A stretch of DNA of 64,000 nucleotides from Methanolacinia petrolearia DSM 11571 (GTDB lineage Archaea > Halobacteriota > Methanomicrobia > Methanomicrobiales > Methanomicrobiaceae), in contig NC_014507.1 of assembly GCF_000147875.1 (NCBI RefSeq), forward strand, positions 248,001 to 312,000. Direction: 5' to 3'. Both the position numbers and the translations under genes were made by a program. Positions 27,924 through 37,940 of this stretch are shown here, one piece after another. Below the pieces are notes generated by a model, which worked only from the letters and a program-made list of their open reading frames with translations, had not been told where the DNA came from and did no database searches. Numbering within the stretch: position 1 is the first letter of the stretch; each line of letters starts with the position of its first letter.

Positions 27924-28343
27924 CTACCAGATCGCAGCGTCGCCCGATTCACTCGTGCGGACACGGATTGCATCTGTTACAGGGGTTACGAAGATCTTTC
28001 CGTCGCCTGCACCGCGTTCTGTGCGATTGGCCTTCATTATTGCTTCAACTATTCTTGGGACATCCTCGTCATACGCGAGGATCGTGAAGAGACGTCTGGG
28101 AAACATCCTCGTGTCGTCGAGGAATGTAACGATCTGCTCTTCGGATTCATGCTCTTCGATGACGTCGTCCGGTGCCATGCCCTTCAGAATGTCCTTGCAT
28201 GGCGTGATGATATTCTCGTCATGGACTAGTTTTCCCCGGCCCATGACCCTCATCGCGGTAAAACCGGCGACACCTGCTTCGATTAAGGCACGCTTTGTGG
28301 CGCCGGTCTTCTTCATTCGCACGATTGCCAAAATTTCCTTCAT
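27924..28343 (-). CDS. nifI2: Nitrogen-regulatory PII-like protein NifI2
   Basis: 139 residues of the PII family. With NifI1 it senses 2-oxoglutarate and ATP and switches nitrogenase activity off after ammonium addition by binding the MoFe protein. N-terminal MKEILAIVRMKKTGATKRAL, a long T-loop with Asp/Glu-rich DDVIEEHESEE, and GDGKIFVTPVTDAIRVRT are typical. Its position between nifI1 and nifD is the diagnostic methanogen arrangement. Confidence 0.93.
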   Translation of the reverse strand: MKEILAIVRMKKTGATKRALIEAGVAGFTAMRVMGRGKLVHDENIITPCKDILKGMAPDDVIEEHESEEQIVTFLDDTRMFPRRLFTILAYDEDVPRIVEAIMKANRTERGAGDGKIFVTPVTDAIRVRTSESGDAAIW

Positions 28344-28358
28344 TTCAGCACCTCCTGC

Positions 28359-28694
28359 TCAGAGACCCTTTGTTCCTTTGGAGATCGTGTATGCCTCCTC
28401 TACCGGGCTTATGAATATCTTTCCGTCACCGAAGTTTCCGCTGGTGCCGGTTTTTGCGGTCTTTATTATTATATCCGTAATTTTGTCCTTGTCCTTGTCT
28501 TCGATGGCAACGAGGATCAGGGTCTTTGGGATCTCGTCGTAGAAGACGTCTCCCATCCTGATACCCTTCTGTTTTCCGCGGCCGACTACGTCGACGACTG
28601 TTGCGGCATGAAATCCGCCTGCCGAGAGGTTTTCTAGGACCTCATCCTTCTTTTCGGGCCTGACTATCGCTCTTACGAACAGCATCTTTGTCAC
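28359..28694 (-). CDS. nifI1: Nitrogen-regulatory PII-like protein NifI1
   Basis: 111 residues of the PII family, partner of NifI2 in post-translational control of nitrogenase. Visible signatures are FVRAIVRPEKKDEVLENLSA, VVDVVGRGKQKGI and the C-terminal GDGKIFISPVEEAYTI. It lies 22 bp after nifH. The lack of the T-loop Tyr of bacterial GlnB fits control by ligand binding rather than uridylylation. Confidence 0.93.
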   Translation of the reverse strand: MTKMLFVRAIVRPEKKDEVLENLSAGGFHAATVVDVVGRGKQKGIRMGDVFYDEIPKTLILVAIEDKDKDKITDIIIKTAKTGTSGNFGDGKIFISPVEEAYTISKGTKGL

Positions 28695-28716
28695 TCTCCT
28701 GATCTTTGGTTCCTGT

Positions 28717-29636
<920 letters not shown>

Positions 29637-29639
29637 TTG

Positions 29640-29890
29640 TTTTTAGTAAACTGAATTTATTGAATTTAAGTACTTTACTGATGACAAATAATTACAAATC
29701 ATATAACGAAACTATCCCTCAAAACGATCGTATTTTGCGGAACTAGATCTGCCCTGAAAAGGGCCTGATGGAAGATCGGGTCATGCATAACGATGGATGC
29801 CGGTTTTATGAATTTTCTCCGTTCCGGCACCCGCCGCAGGTGCCCGCGTTATGCTAAAAATCAAATATTTTATCATGCTATAGAATAGTA
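29640..29890. other. Intergenic stretch upstream of nifH with two hairpins
   Basis: The right part of the 352-bp gap between nifH and the next plus-strand gene. It has a short hairpin (GCCC at 29753 and GGGC, loop of 6) and a second, GGCACC-N7-GGTGCC, at 29826-29844. Neither is followed by a T run on the plus strand. No gene is seen. Confidence 0.4.
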
Positions 29891-30493
29891 ATGGAAGAAA
29901 AAAATATGCCTCCTCTTCATTATTTTAAAGAAAAACCAATCCTTTTATACGGTTTTATCGCTTCACTCATATATCTTGTATTCGGACTGGTTCTTTTTGC
30001 AGTCACAGAAAATCTGCTGAAATATGGCAATTCCGGGAATTCTTTAAGTTTGTATATCTCTTCAATGTTTTTTCTCATGTCGATAACAGCTTCTGTGCTT
30101 GCCGCATACAGGGCGTCCCGTGACCCGGACGGAGAAGTTTTGTCTAAGAAGACGAAGGTAATCTATGGAGTTCTTGCAGCTCTTATCGTTTCTTTATTCC
30201 CGGTACTGGTCTACGCTGCACTCGATCTCATCATGCATAACTTTCTGTTCAGTTCTTTACTGGATTTGCAGCTCTATATGACACCCCTTCCTGCTGCAGT
30301 TATCGGAGGCCTGGTCGGTTATTTCATTGAAGGAACTTATTCGTGTTTTGGAGATAAAGGGGGCATTAAAAAATATATTATGATTGTATCTGCCCTGCTT
30401 CTGCTTGAACTCGCACTTTTCCTGATAATAATATTTGGAGCAACCGGAATGAATTTGGTTCCGTCAGATCCGGGAAGAAACATGAAGCCCTGA
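29891..30493 (+). CDS. Polytopic membrane protein, unknown
   Basis: 200 residues with about five transmembrane segments (near 18-38, 52-72, 90-110, 128-150, 165-185). No family was recognised. It stands upstream of the ion-channel gene on the same strand but with a 51-bp gap and no shared motif. Confidence 0.6.
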   Translation: MEEKNMPPLHYFKEKPILLYGFIASLIYLVFGLVLFAVTENLLKYGNSGNSLSLYISSMFFLMSITASVLAAYRASRDPDGEVLSKKTKVIYGVLAALIVSLFPVLVYAALDLIMHNFLFSSLLDLQLYMTPLPAAVIGGLVGYFIEGTYSCFGDKGGIKKYIMIVSALLLLELALFLIIIFGATGMNLVPSDPGRNMKP

Positions 30494-30544
30494 ATTTTCC
30501 AGAAACCAAAATCCATAAAATCCCTCCGGTAAATATGATTGGCT

Positions 30545-31345
30545 ATGAAGGAAGCGGATCATTCTTCTGACGAATATAAAGGCACCGGATATGAAGTCTT
30601 CATCCTGCTGTTGTCTGCTCTTTCCGTATTCAATATAATATTCTATCTCCTCCCCGATTTGGTCCCTGCGGCGACGGAGATCGTTGGTATAATCGATCTC
30701 TTCATCAGTTTAGTTTTCATGGCTGATTTTCTCTTCCGTTTTTTTACATATGATTCCAAATACCATTATTTCTTTAAAAACTGGGGATGGGCCGATCTCC
30801 TATCTGCAGTTCCTTTCCCAATAGCCAAGATCTTCCGTCTTTTCAGGATAATACGGATTGTCTATGTGATGAGAAAGAACGGCGTCGATAAGATCCGGAA
30901 AGAGATGTCGAAGAACAGGGCCGAGGTTGCCTTATTCTTCATCCTGATATTCATCATAATAATTATCGAACTATCGTCGGTCCTTGTGGTCCAGTTTGAA
31001 AGTGTGTCCCCGAAAGCAAATATTCTTACCGGGGGAGATGCCATCTGGTGGGCGTGCGTAACAGTTACAACTGTCGGATACGGAGATTTTTATCCGGTTA
31101 CGGTCAAAGGAAGAATTGTGGGTATAGTGCTTATGATCTCGGGAGTCAGCGTTTTCGGAACACTGGCAGGTTTTCTGTCGACCAAACTTGTATCCCGGAA
31201 AGAGGATACCCTGCCCGACCCGGAGATTACCGCAAAGATTGGGGAGATTCATTCGCTCTTAAAGGAATGCAGGGGTTTTCAGGACGATCTCTCGTCCAGG
31301 CTTGCAGAACTTGAAAATAATGTCCCTGGTAAAGAAAAGAAATAA
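30545..31345 (+). CDS. Voltage-gated K+ channel-like protein
   Basis: 266 residues. Six transmembrane segments in the order of Kv channels: an S4-like helix with spaced Arg (RLFRIIRIVYVMRKNG, near 95-110), then the pore loop with the K+ selectivity filter TVTTVGYGDFYP (about 172-183), and the inner helix. A C-terminal coiled-coil tail (EIHSLLKECRGFQDDLSSRL) may aid tetramer formation. The ATG at 30545 was chosen over an in-frame TTG 6 bp upstream. Confidence 0.88.
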   Translation: MKEADHSSDEYKGTGYEVFILLLSALSVFNIIFYLLPDLVPAATEIVGIIDLFISLVFMADFLFRFFTYDSKYHYFFKNWGWADLLSAVPFPIAKIFRLFRIIRIVYVMRKNGVDKIRKEMSKNRAEVALFFILIFIIIIIELSSVLVVQFESVSPKANILTGGDAIWWACVTVTTVGYGDFYPVTVKGRIVGIVLMISGVSVFGTLAGFLSTKLVSRKEDTLPDPEITAKIGEIHSLLKECRGFQDDLSSRLAELENNVPGKEKK

Positions 31346-31347
31346 AA

Positions 31348-32145
31348 TCACATCTCTCCTTTGGCCTTGAGGTGGAGTCTGAAGACCGTGCCGATCTGGT
31401 TCTGAAAAAGGTCATAGATGACAAATGATTTGGTCACAGCAGGCCTGAACGATCCGTTCGACATTTTTATAGCTATCTTTGATTTTTCCCCGAAGAAGTT
31501 GCATTCCCTGACAATGCTGTTGAACGTATCCCTGTAGGGTTCCCTTGTTGCCGCATTATAAAAGAGCAGATACTTGTTGATAGATTCCCTTGCAGCCCCG
31601 GAAATATTGGTGTTTATCATATGTTCTGCATAAGGGTTCAAAAATATAATTCCCCCTTTTTCATCGAGAATGAAGTAGGCGTCCATCTCTGAGAGAGATT
31701 TGTATAGAATGACCGCAGGGAGATCGAACTGGTTCTTCTTCTCTTTTTTCTTCATCTCACCCTTTGCAAGAGCGATCTCAATATTCGAGTAGATGTCGTT
31801 TGCAGTAAAAGGTTTTGTAATAAAACTGCTCGGCCCTGCCGTGGCCGCTATCCTGAACAGTTCTTCGTTTTTTTCTCCGGAAATAAATATCACCGGGATC
31901 CCGAAGAGTGATGTTATGTACCTGGTGGCAGTAATCCCGTCTATCCTCCCCTCCAGGCGGATATCCATAAGGATGATGTCAGGCAGGTGTTTAATCGCCT
32001 TATCGAGCGCCTCCTCGCCTGTGGTGACTTTATCGATGATTGTATAATTTCTTTTGCCGAGTACGTCCTCTATAAGCGAGGCAACGAGATCGTCATCTTC
32101 GACAATTAAGATTTTTTTTGCATTGCCTTTTATCGTATCTGCCAT
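31348..32145 (-). CDS. Response regulator with PAS domain
   Basis: 265 residues. An N-terminal receiver domain has the acidic pocket (EDDD about 16-19), phospho-acceptor Asp61 (ILMDIRL) and Lys111 (TKPF). Residues about 145-260 form a PAS-like sensor (YKSLSEMDAYFILDEKGGII). There is no DNA-binding or enzymatic output, which is common for methanogen response regulators that act in phosphorelays or through protein contacts. No kinase gene is adjacent. Confidence 0.85.
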   Translation of the reverse strand: MADTIKGNAKKILIVEDDDLVASLIEDVLGKRNYTIIDKVTTGEEALDKAIKHLPDIILMDIRLEGRIDGITATRYITSLFGIPVIFISGEKNEELFRIAATAGPSSFITKPFTANDIYSNIEIALAKGEMKKKEKKNQFDLPAVILYKSLSEMDAYFILDEKGGIIFLNPYAEHMINTNISGAARESINKYLLFYNAATREPYRDTFNSIVRECNFFGEKSKIAIKMSNGSFRPAVTKSFVIYDLFQNQIGTVFRLHLKAKGEM

Positions 32146-32379
32146 ATGATTAACTCCGTTAATCTGGTGCCGGTTCAGGATATTTCTGGAAAAAATAGCT
32201 GGAATGCAATATTTCCTCTACAGGAGCCGGTTTTATCTGTAATTATTATATCTGCTATTAAGATGAAAATAATTCTCATCTATTTTCATGTATCTGATTC
32301 TCCCTAACGGGGTGTAAAAGGCCTGATCGGGTTATAATTGAAAAGCGATATATATTTTTCTGCCCGATATACCGGAATA

Positions 32380-33468
32380 ATGAAAAAACGGATGATTGCG
32401 GCATTGATTATCCTTATAGCATTCTTCCTTGTAGTTTTATTTTACATCCAGGCAGATTCGGACTACATTTCTGCTCAAAACAAATCCGAATTAGTTCCGG
32501 GAGCAGAATCAGCACCCTCAGGCCAGAATATCTCAACTGAATCTGCCGGTCAGGCTGAGAGTCCCGATAATTCTACCGGTTCATATTCGTCGGAAGGTCT
32601 GGACGAACTTTTCAGCGAGATTGCATCCGTGGCTCACGGCTACGGTGAATATGTACTCTACGATGAAGATGGAATGCAGATCCTCTCTGAAGGAGACGAA
32701 AGAAGTGATATATCATTGTCTTTCGAAAGGACGAAGATTATGGAAAGGATGTATCTCAAAGACCTTTATTCGGGCCATGAATATGAGATATCGCCTCCTG
32801 ACGGATTCAAATTTCTGCTTGTGAGTGTAACTGCCGCCCCGGTCACTACCCATCTTGAAAGACATACTACTCCTGTAACCGGAAATTTCATCGTAGTGGA
32901 CCCGTCGGGAAATATCACTCCGAGTCTGAATTTTGCTGAGGGTCTCGGTGCGGTAATAGAAAATGATGTGTCTCATGATACTATGATCAACGGCCGCTTC
33001 GTAATCCGGGGTGTGGGTGAGATATATGTGGGGAAGGAGGTATTTTCGTCCCTTAACGCTGTAGAAGGGTCCGGTGCACTTACAGGATGGATAATCTATG
33101 ATGTGCCTGAAAATTATTCGGTTTCCCCGGATACATATCTTGAGCTTGAACTTGGAGGTGAGAAGGTCTACTGGAGACTGCACGATATTCAGGTTGACGT
33201 TCAGGTTATGAAAAACTATGATTCGGGCAGGATTACGGTATCATACAACGGGGGTCCGGAGAGCTATTTCATTCGTGCGATAGAAGCCAAACTGGTAAAA
33301 GCGGACGGTTCTGTTGAAAAAAAATCCGTAGAAGCGGCTGAAGATGAGGAGTATCTTCCTGAAACGGAATTCTTCCTTTATGGATCTCCCGGGGAACAGG
33401 ATCAGTTATCAGTAAAGGTAGTTAGTTCCTATGGGGAGGAATATATAAAGTACAAAAAAAAGATCTGA
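32380..33468 (+). CDS. Membrane-anchored secreted protein (DUF4352-like)
   Basis: 362 residues from the ATG at 32380: signal anchor (MKKRMIAALIILIAFFLVVL), a Ser/Thr/Gln-rich linker (about 30-75), and an outer beta-sandwich. It has the phrase GFKFLLVSVTAAPVTTHL and later GALTGWIIYDVPENYSVSPD, the pattern of DUF4352-type immunoglobulin-like domains. A C-terminal second beta domain follows. Function unknown, probably cell surface. Confidence 0.7.
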   Translation: MKKRMIAALIILIAFFLVVLFYIQADSDYISAQNKSELVPGAESAPSGQNISTESAGQAESPDNSTGSYSSEGLDELFSEIASVAHGYGEYVLYDEDGMQILSEGDERSDISLSFERTKIMERMYLKDLYSGHEYEISPPDGFKFLLVSVTAAPVTTHLERHTTPVTGNFIVVDPSGNITPSLNFAEGLGAVIENDVSHDTMINGRFVIRGVGEIYVGKEVFSSLNAVEGSGALTGWIIYDVPENYSVSPDTYLELELGGEKVYWRLHDIQVDVQVMKNYDSGRITVSYNGGPESYFIRAIEAKLVKADGSVEKKSVEAAEDEEYLPETEFFLYGSPGEQDQLSVKVVSSYGEEYIKYKKKI

Positions 33469-33478
33469 TTTTACATGA

Positions 33479-33526
33479 AAATCACGTTGTGATTTACATG
33501 AAACAGTCCATGAAACCTTTGTTTCA
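33479..33526 (+). terminator. Tandem small hairpins
   Basis: AAATCAC-GTT-GTGATTT at 33479-33495 and TGAAA-N6-TTTCA at 33511-33526, followed by CGTTTTTTCG. They lie between convergent genes and are suited to ending transcription from either side. Confidence 0.5.
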
Positions 33527-33543
33527 TAAACGTTTTTTCGGAA

Positions 33544-33858
33544 TCAAATCTTAAGATACGTGATATTGTCGAAGATCATGAAAACCTGCCCTCTTCCTCC
33601 CCGTGTGATTCCTGCGTACATCTTCTCACCGCCGCTCTCCGGGGTGAATATGTAGTGATCTTCGATATTTACCCATGTTCCGCCAGACAGCCCGTTTCCG
33701 TCCATATCGGACATGTAATATGTTCCGTCGGATTTGATCGTCATAATCTCCTGAAGGGGCAGACTTTTGTTCTCCCATGTGCCGACGGCCTCATCCGTAA
33801 ATGCAACACAGCCGCAGGAGATGATCATGATCAGTCCGGCAGCAACCAGCCATTTCAT
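33544..33858 (-). CDS. Small lipoprotein, lipocalin-like
   Basis: 104 residues with a lipobox IISCGC. The mature part starts with GTWENKS and has evenly spaced strands (TIKSDGTYYMSDMDGNGLSG then GTWVNIEDHYIFTPES), the pattern of small lipocalin-like surface domains. It is alone between convergent and divergent genes. Confidence 0.65.
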   Translation of the reverse strand: MKWLVAAGLIMIISCGCVAFTDEAVGTWENKSLPLQEIMTIKSDGTYYMSDMDGNGLSGGTWVNIEDHYIFTPESGGEKMYAGITRGGRGQVFMIFDNITYLKI

Positions 33859-34016
33859 GATGATTCCTTCTCTTCTTCGGACAGTATAAATATTAATTGA
33901 TCATCCCGGTTCAACATCAGCATAAATTTATGTCGGGGAAAAGACTGATCCGGAGCCGTTGAGTTTTGTTTCAGGTTGCTTTTTGATAATTGCAGTTCAA
34001 TAAATCTCTGAACGAT

Positions 34017-34530
34017 ATGGCTGACGGAAAGATGAGGAGAGATTTTTCTGGGTTTTGAATGCCTTCAGTGCGGCGAATGCTGCAGCTACCTCGGAACGGT
34101 TCTAACCATTGAGGAGGAGATCGGCGAGACCGAATTCGTCATATGCAACCAGTATACGGGTGAGAGAAAAAGAGTCAAAATAGACTCCGATAAACTCAAC
34201 CTATACCCTGACAGGAGCATATTCGAAGAACTTCCCGAAGCCTGCCCCTTTCTCAGGCCCGATCCCGCCAACAACCGAGTCTGCTGCATCATCCACGAGA
34301 CAAGGACGGATATGTGCAGGAGTTACGGATGCTGGCGCATCCTTATTTTTAACTCAGGTGAAAAGCCCGTGGGGAGGATAACAGGACCCCGGATTCTCAG
34401 GACAAATGACGATACGCTCAAAAAGATCTGGGCCGAAAGGATTGAACAGCTTGATCCATCCGACCAGGAGAGATGGGACTCCGAAATGGAACGGATACTT
34501 CTTGAAGAGGGTCATTCAACCCGTAAATAA
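34017..34530 (+). pseudogene. YkgJ-type Cys-cluster protein, frameshifted
   Basis: From the ATG at 34017 the frame reads MADGKMRRDFSGF and stops. Removing one T from the TTTT at 34053-34056 continues it into ECLQCGECCSYLG, the CxxCxxCC head of the YkgJ family of zinc/iron-chelating proteins, with further Cys in EACPF, VCCI and MCRSYGCW. The restored protein would have about 170 residues and ends at 34530. Translation may be lost, or the extra T may be a sequencing error. The stop is 9 bp from the target duplication of the insertion sequence. Confidence 0.75.
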
Positions 34531-34539
34531 AGAAAAATT

Positions 34540-34547
34540 CAATTTTT
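34540..34547. repeat. Target-site duplication (left)
   Basis: CAATTTTT directly precedes the left inverted repeat of the insertion sequence and recurs at 35527-35534 after the right one. Confidence 0.8.
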
Positions 34548-35526
34548 GGCCTTGTAGAAATCCTCTAAGAAAATAGCGACCGAAAGATCGATCGTACAGG
34601 AACTCCAATTTTATTTAACCACAAATAGAAAAGGAGTTCCTTAAATAATGTCTGAAAACTGGTACATCAACTTTGTGAAAACATCCCTTGAAGTAATAGA
34701 TAATTCACATGTACCCCTTCGATCCTCTAAGTTTTCAAAAAAGAAATATACTCAGCACCAACTTCTAACATTAATCATATTAAAAGAAAAGATAGGTAAA
34801 GATTATCGAGATTTTATAGAATTACTCCCTAATTTAACAACGATTACCGATATTCTTCAATTAGAACAAATACCTCATTATACAACTCTTCAAAAATTTC
34901 TTTCAAGAATTCCTTCACTCACATTTCGTATAATCCTAAAAAATGTGATTAGAAGATTACACCAGAAGGGTAATCAAATCAGGATTACATCGATAGATTC
35001 TACTGGATTTACCAGTTCATATGCAAGTTATTACTATTCAAAAAGAATCAATAAAACTCGTAAAAGTTTTATTAAGGCTTCAATTGCTGTTGATTCTGAT
35101 AAATTAATTATTATGGGATGGAAATTTTCGAAGGTACCGGTACATGACTCTCAACATGCAAAATCTCTCATTAACCAAGTCAGCAGAATAACAAAAACTG
35201 ATTGCTTCACGATGGATAAAGGATATGATTCTGAAAAGATTCATCAATATATCAGAGATGTTATTGGAGCTGAATCAATAATTCCTGTTAGGAAATGGAA
35301 TGGAAATATCTACTCTGGAAAGTACAGGAAGGAAATGATTGAGAATTTCAATCAGGAAAAATACGGGCAGAGAAATATGGTGGAGACTGTATTTTCAGTA
35401 ATTAAAAGGAAATACAAAGAGAATGTCAGATCGAGGAAATATTTCAACCAGATAAAAGAGATCAAAATCAGAATGCTAATCCACAATATGACTCTCTAAA
35501 AAAAGAGAGAGGTTTTCTACAGAGCC
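34548..35526 (+). mobile_element. Complete IS5-type insertion sequence
   Basis: 979 bp bounded by imperfect 19-bp terminal inverted repeats (left GGCCTTGTAGAAATCCTCT, right end in reverse GGCTCTGTAGAAAACCTCT; 16 of 19 match) and an 8-bp duplication CAATTTTT. It carries one intact transposase gene. The 8-bp duplication is as in the ISH1 branch of IS5; the branch is not confirmed. The element is more AT-rich than its surroundings, and the intact frame, repeats and duplication indicate recent insertion. Confidence 0.85.
34648..35499 (+). CDS. IS5-family DDE transposase
   Basis: 283 residues. The DDE triad is visible: Asp in SIDSTGF (about 118), Asp in FTMDKGYDS (about 190) and Glu in NMVETVFSVIKRKY (about 249). 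The N-terminal part (KKYTQHQLLTLIILKE and YTTLQKFLSRIP) is typical of the DUF772-like region of IS5 transposases. Intact, in frame, within the inverted repeats described above. Not disrupted. Confidence 0.9.
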   Translation: MSENWYINFVKTSLEVIDNSHVPLRSSKFSKKKYTQHQLLTLIILKEKIGKDYRDFIELLPNLTTITDILQLEQIPHYTTLQKFLSRIPSLTFRIILKNVIRRLHQKGNQIRITSIDSTGFTSSYASYYYSKRINKTRKSFIKASIAVDSDKLIIMGWKFSKVPVHDSQHAKSLINQVSRITKTDCFTMDKGYDSEKIHQYIRDVIGAESIIPVRKWNGNIYSGKYRKEMIENFNQEKYGQRNMVETVFSVIKRKYKENVRSRKYFNQIKEIKIRMLIHNMTL

Positions 35527-35539
35527 CAATTTTTAAAAT

Positions 35540-36067
35540 TCAGATGTTGTGCCTTCCCATATAATAAACGCCTATGCAGATCAGGCAGATCGAGATTGCC
35601 ATCGCAAGGGCGTCGATTGACGACGCCATATCAAGGTCGAGGACTCTCTGGAAGAAAGTTACAATAAGCACCATTATGATGACCTTAAGGATCTTATTCT
35701 TAAGATCATCAAGGTTCCTTACTTCTAGAATATTTGTGAAACTTCCGCAGCTCCTTGCAATGTCAATTTGGGAGATGAATAGCTCATATATTCCGAAACT
35801 GAATATAAGGAGTACAAGGCCGATCAGGTAGAAGTCGATTGCACCTATAAGTCCGATGAGTATCGTTTCATGTGATAAGTGGGATTCAACTTCAAAAAAG
35901 GCCTCGTTGAGGACACTGAAGATCTCAAACGATCCTACGACAAAGAGGATAATCGCACTTATTGCACCGAATATTACCCCGAGGAGCACTATGAACCTCA
36001 GGCTCCAGAGAACCCTTTCAAATGAATTTTCTAATTTCTTTCCGAGACCGGGGCTGTTGTCGCTCAT
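35540..36067 (-). CDS. UPF0114 (YqhA-like) membrane protein
   Basis: 175 residues with four transmembrane segments (near 24-48, 70-92, 118-140, 150-168). The sequence LRFIVLLGVIFGAISAIILF and YLIGLVLLIFSFGIYELFIS then the KVIIMVLIVTFFQRVL region match the UPF0114 family. Its function is not established. It ends 6 bp from the right target duplication of the insertion sequence. Confidence 0.85.
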   Translation of the reverse strand: MSDNSPGLGKKLENSFERVLWSLRFIVLLGVIFGAISAIILFVVGSFEIFSVLNEAFFEVESHLSHETILIGLIGAIDFYLIGLVLLIFSFGIYELFISQIDIARSCGSFTNILEVRNLDDLKNKILKVIIMVLIVTFFQRVLDLDMASSIDALAMAISICLICIGVYYMGRHNI

Positions 36068-36419
36068 TATTTATGCGGCTCCTTTACTTCTAATATCTTT
36101 CACCTTGAGGGATATAATACATTGAGAGCGTTGAGAGGCTGTCAAAAGTTTTGAGTTTGAATATGTCGAATCAGTTTTTTCTAATAATATTATGTGTATA
36201 ACCGGTTTCATCCGAATATTTTCAAGACCGGATTTTCCGCAATTTCATCGGTCTCCATAATTATTGAAATCTGGTTATTGTTTCACATTTTGTGTATTAT
36301 AAACTTGGAATTTCTGCTGTCGGTTTTGATATATAGTGAAACCGTATATGAGGCAGTCCTTACATATATGATATGAATTGCCTGTCCGGGTGAAAGATCA
36401 GGGGACAGGAGCAGGGCAT
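36068..36419. other. 352-bp AT-rich intergenic stretch
   Basis: Divergent spacer between the UPF0114 gene and thiM. AT-rich with several TATA-like runs (for instance near 36187-36200), so it must hold promoters for both sides. I see no thiamin pyrophosphate riboswitch (no CTGAGA with a later ACCTGA element) and no gene. Confidence 0.4.
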
Positions 36420-37229
36420 ATGAACGGAAAGGATATAGCTGGGATCTTTGCAAGAGTGAGAGCGAACCGGCCTCTTGTGCATCATATTACGAATATCGTG
36501 ACAATAAACGACTGCGCAAATATTACCATATCTGCCGGTGCTGCACCGGTGATGACCTCGGACAAGGCCGAAGCCGCCGAGATGGTCTCCGCTGCGAATG
36601 CTCTCGTCCTGAATATCGGTACACTGACCTCTTTTCAGGTTGAATCAATGCTTGAGGCAGGGAAAAGAGCAAACGAACTCGGGATTCCCGTAATCCTGGA
36701 CCCGGTTGGTGCAGGGGCCACAAAACTAAGGACTCAGACCGTTATGGAGCTCCTCGACAGGATCGATATCGCGGTAATAAAGGGCAATGCCGGTGAGATT
36801 GGCACGATCGCAGGAATAGAGGGCGGTGTTCGCGGTGTAGACTCGTGCGGTGTCCTGAGCGATCCCGAAGAGACCGTACGTGCATGTGCCGAGAGCCTGA
36901 ATACAACAGTCGTAATGAGCGGCCCGGTCGATATAATCTCCGACGGGAAGAAAGTGATGCTTGTAGAAAACGGCGTTTCCATGATGGGAAATCTCTCGGG
37001 AACCGGGTGCATGGGGGCCTCCCTCACAGGAGCTTTCGCTGCAGTGGAAAAAGACTATGCCATCTCTTCAACGGCAGCCTTTGCAACTTTCGGAAGAGCC
37101 GGCGAACTCGCAGCCGTGAAGTCTAAAGGTCCATATTCGTTTCGGACTGCCCTTTTTGACGAGCTTTTCAGCCTGAATGAAGCCGATCTCGCGGAACATG
37201 CAAAGGTGAGGGCGAAGGATGCCGTATGA
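36420..37229 (+). CDS. thiM: Hydroxyethylthiazole kinase
   Basis: 269 residues. Phosphorylates 4-methyl-5-(2-hydroxyethyl)thiazole in thiamin salvage. Signatures: PLVHHITNIVTINDCANITI near the N-terminus, ILDPVGAGATKLRT for the active-site loop, KGNAGEI, and the C-terminal Cys in LSGTGCMGASLTGAFAA that contacts the substrate phosphate. The ATG at 36420 has GGAG eight bases upstream and was preferred over an in-frame TTG at 36378. Its 3' end overlaps thiE by 11 bp. Confidence 0.94.
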   Translation: MNGKDIAGIFARVRANRPLVHHITNIVTINDCANITISAGAAPVMTSDKAEAAEMVSAANALVLNIGTLTSFQVESMLEAGKRANELGIPVILDPVGAGATKLRTQTVMELLDRIDIAVIKGNAGEIGTIAGIEGGVRGVDSCGVLSDPEETVRACAESLNTTVVMSGPVDIISDGKKVMLVENGVSMMGNLSGTGCMGASLTGAFAAVEKDYAISSTAAFATFGRAGELAAVKSKGPYSFRTALFDELFSLNEADLAEHAKVRAKDAV

Positions 37230-37860
37230 TCTTTATGTCGTAACAGACAGGGAGATCGGTCGGGGGAGAACCCACCAGGAGATCGCCCTGGAGGCTGCTG
37301 CCGGAGGGGCGGATGTCATCCAGTTCCGGGACAAAACCCTGCTTATCCGGGAATTTATAGAAACAGCAAAGGAAATAAGGGATATTACATCCGCTTCGGG
37401 GGCCATGTTCATAGTAAATGACAGGATCGATGCCGCCCTTGCGGTGGGGGCCGACGGCGTTCACCTCGGGCAGAACGATATGACTGCCGATTGGGCAAGG
37501 AGAATATCCCCCCCGGGTTTTATCATTGGAATCTCAGTCGGAAACGTCGCTGAGGCGATTGAAGCGGAGTCAGCCGGAGCCGATTATGTTGCATTGAGCC
37601 CTGTCTTTTCAACAGTCTCCAAGGATGATGCAGGGCCGGGTCACGGGCTGGAGATGCTTTCTCGAATCCGGTCGAATGTTGATATCCCCGTGATCGGGAT
37701 AGGGGGTATAGGATTGCATAACGTGAAGGATGTTCTATCGGCAGGTGCGGATGGTATCGCGGTAATCTCCGCCGTTGCCGGTGCAGACGATATCAGGTCG
37801 GCAGCAGAAGAGATGAAGAAAATAATTGCAGTTGAGAAAAGAAAGAACGGTCTTGGCTGA
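37219..37860 (+). CDS. thiE: Thiamin phosphate synthase
   Basis: 213 residues, TIM barrel. Couples hydroxymethylpyrimidine diphosphate with thiazole phosphate to make thiamin phosphate. Visible: VIQFRDKT (substrate Arg/Lys), FIVNDRIDAALAVGADGVHL and GQ, SVGNVAEAIEAESAGADYVA and the phosphate-binding VIGIGGIGLHNV. It overlaps thiM, so both steps of thiazole salvage are translated together. Confidence 0.94.
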   Translation: MPYDLYVVTDREIGRGRTHQEIALEAAAGGADVIQFRDKTLLIREFIETAKEIRDITSASGAMFIVNDRIDAALAVGADGVHLGQNDMTADWARRISPPGFIIGISVGNVAEAIEAESAGADYVALSPVFSTVSKDDAGPGHGLEMLSRIRSNVDIPVIGIGGIGLHNVKDVLSAGADGIAVISAVAGADDIRSAAEEMKKIIAVEKRKNGLG

Positions 37861-37940
37861 TCCAGTTGTGATACTTCAGAAAGCCTGTAATATTCTCTTA
37901 AAAAGAGCAGGATTTAAGTAATAGGCATCTATTATTTATT

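Noticed and set aside
27098-28087. A 329-codon open frame antisense to nifD and the nifI2 end
   Set aside because: Same shadow effect; composition follows nifD and no protein family fits.
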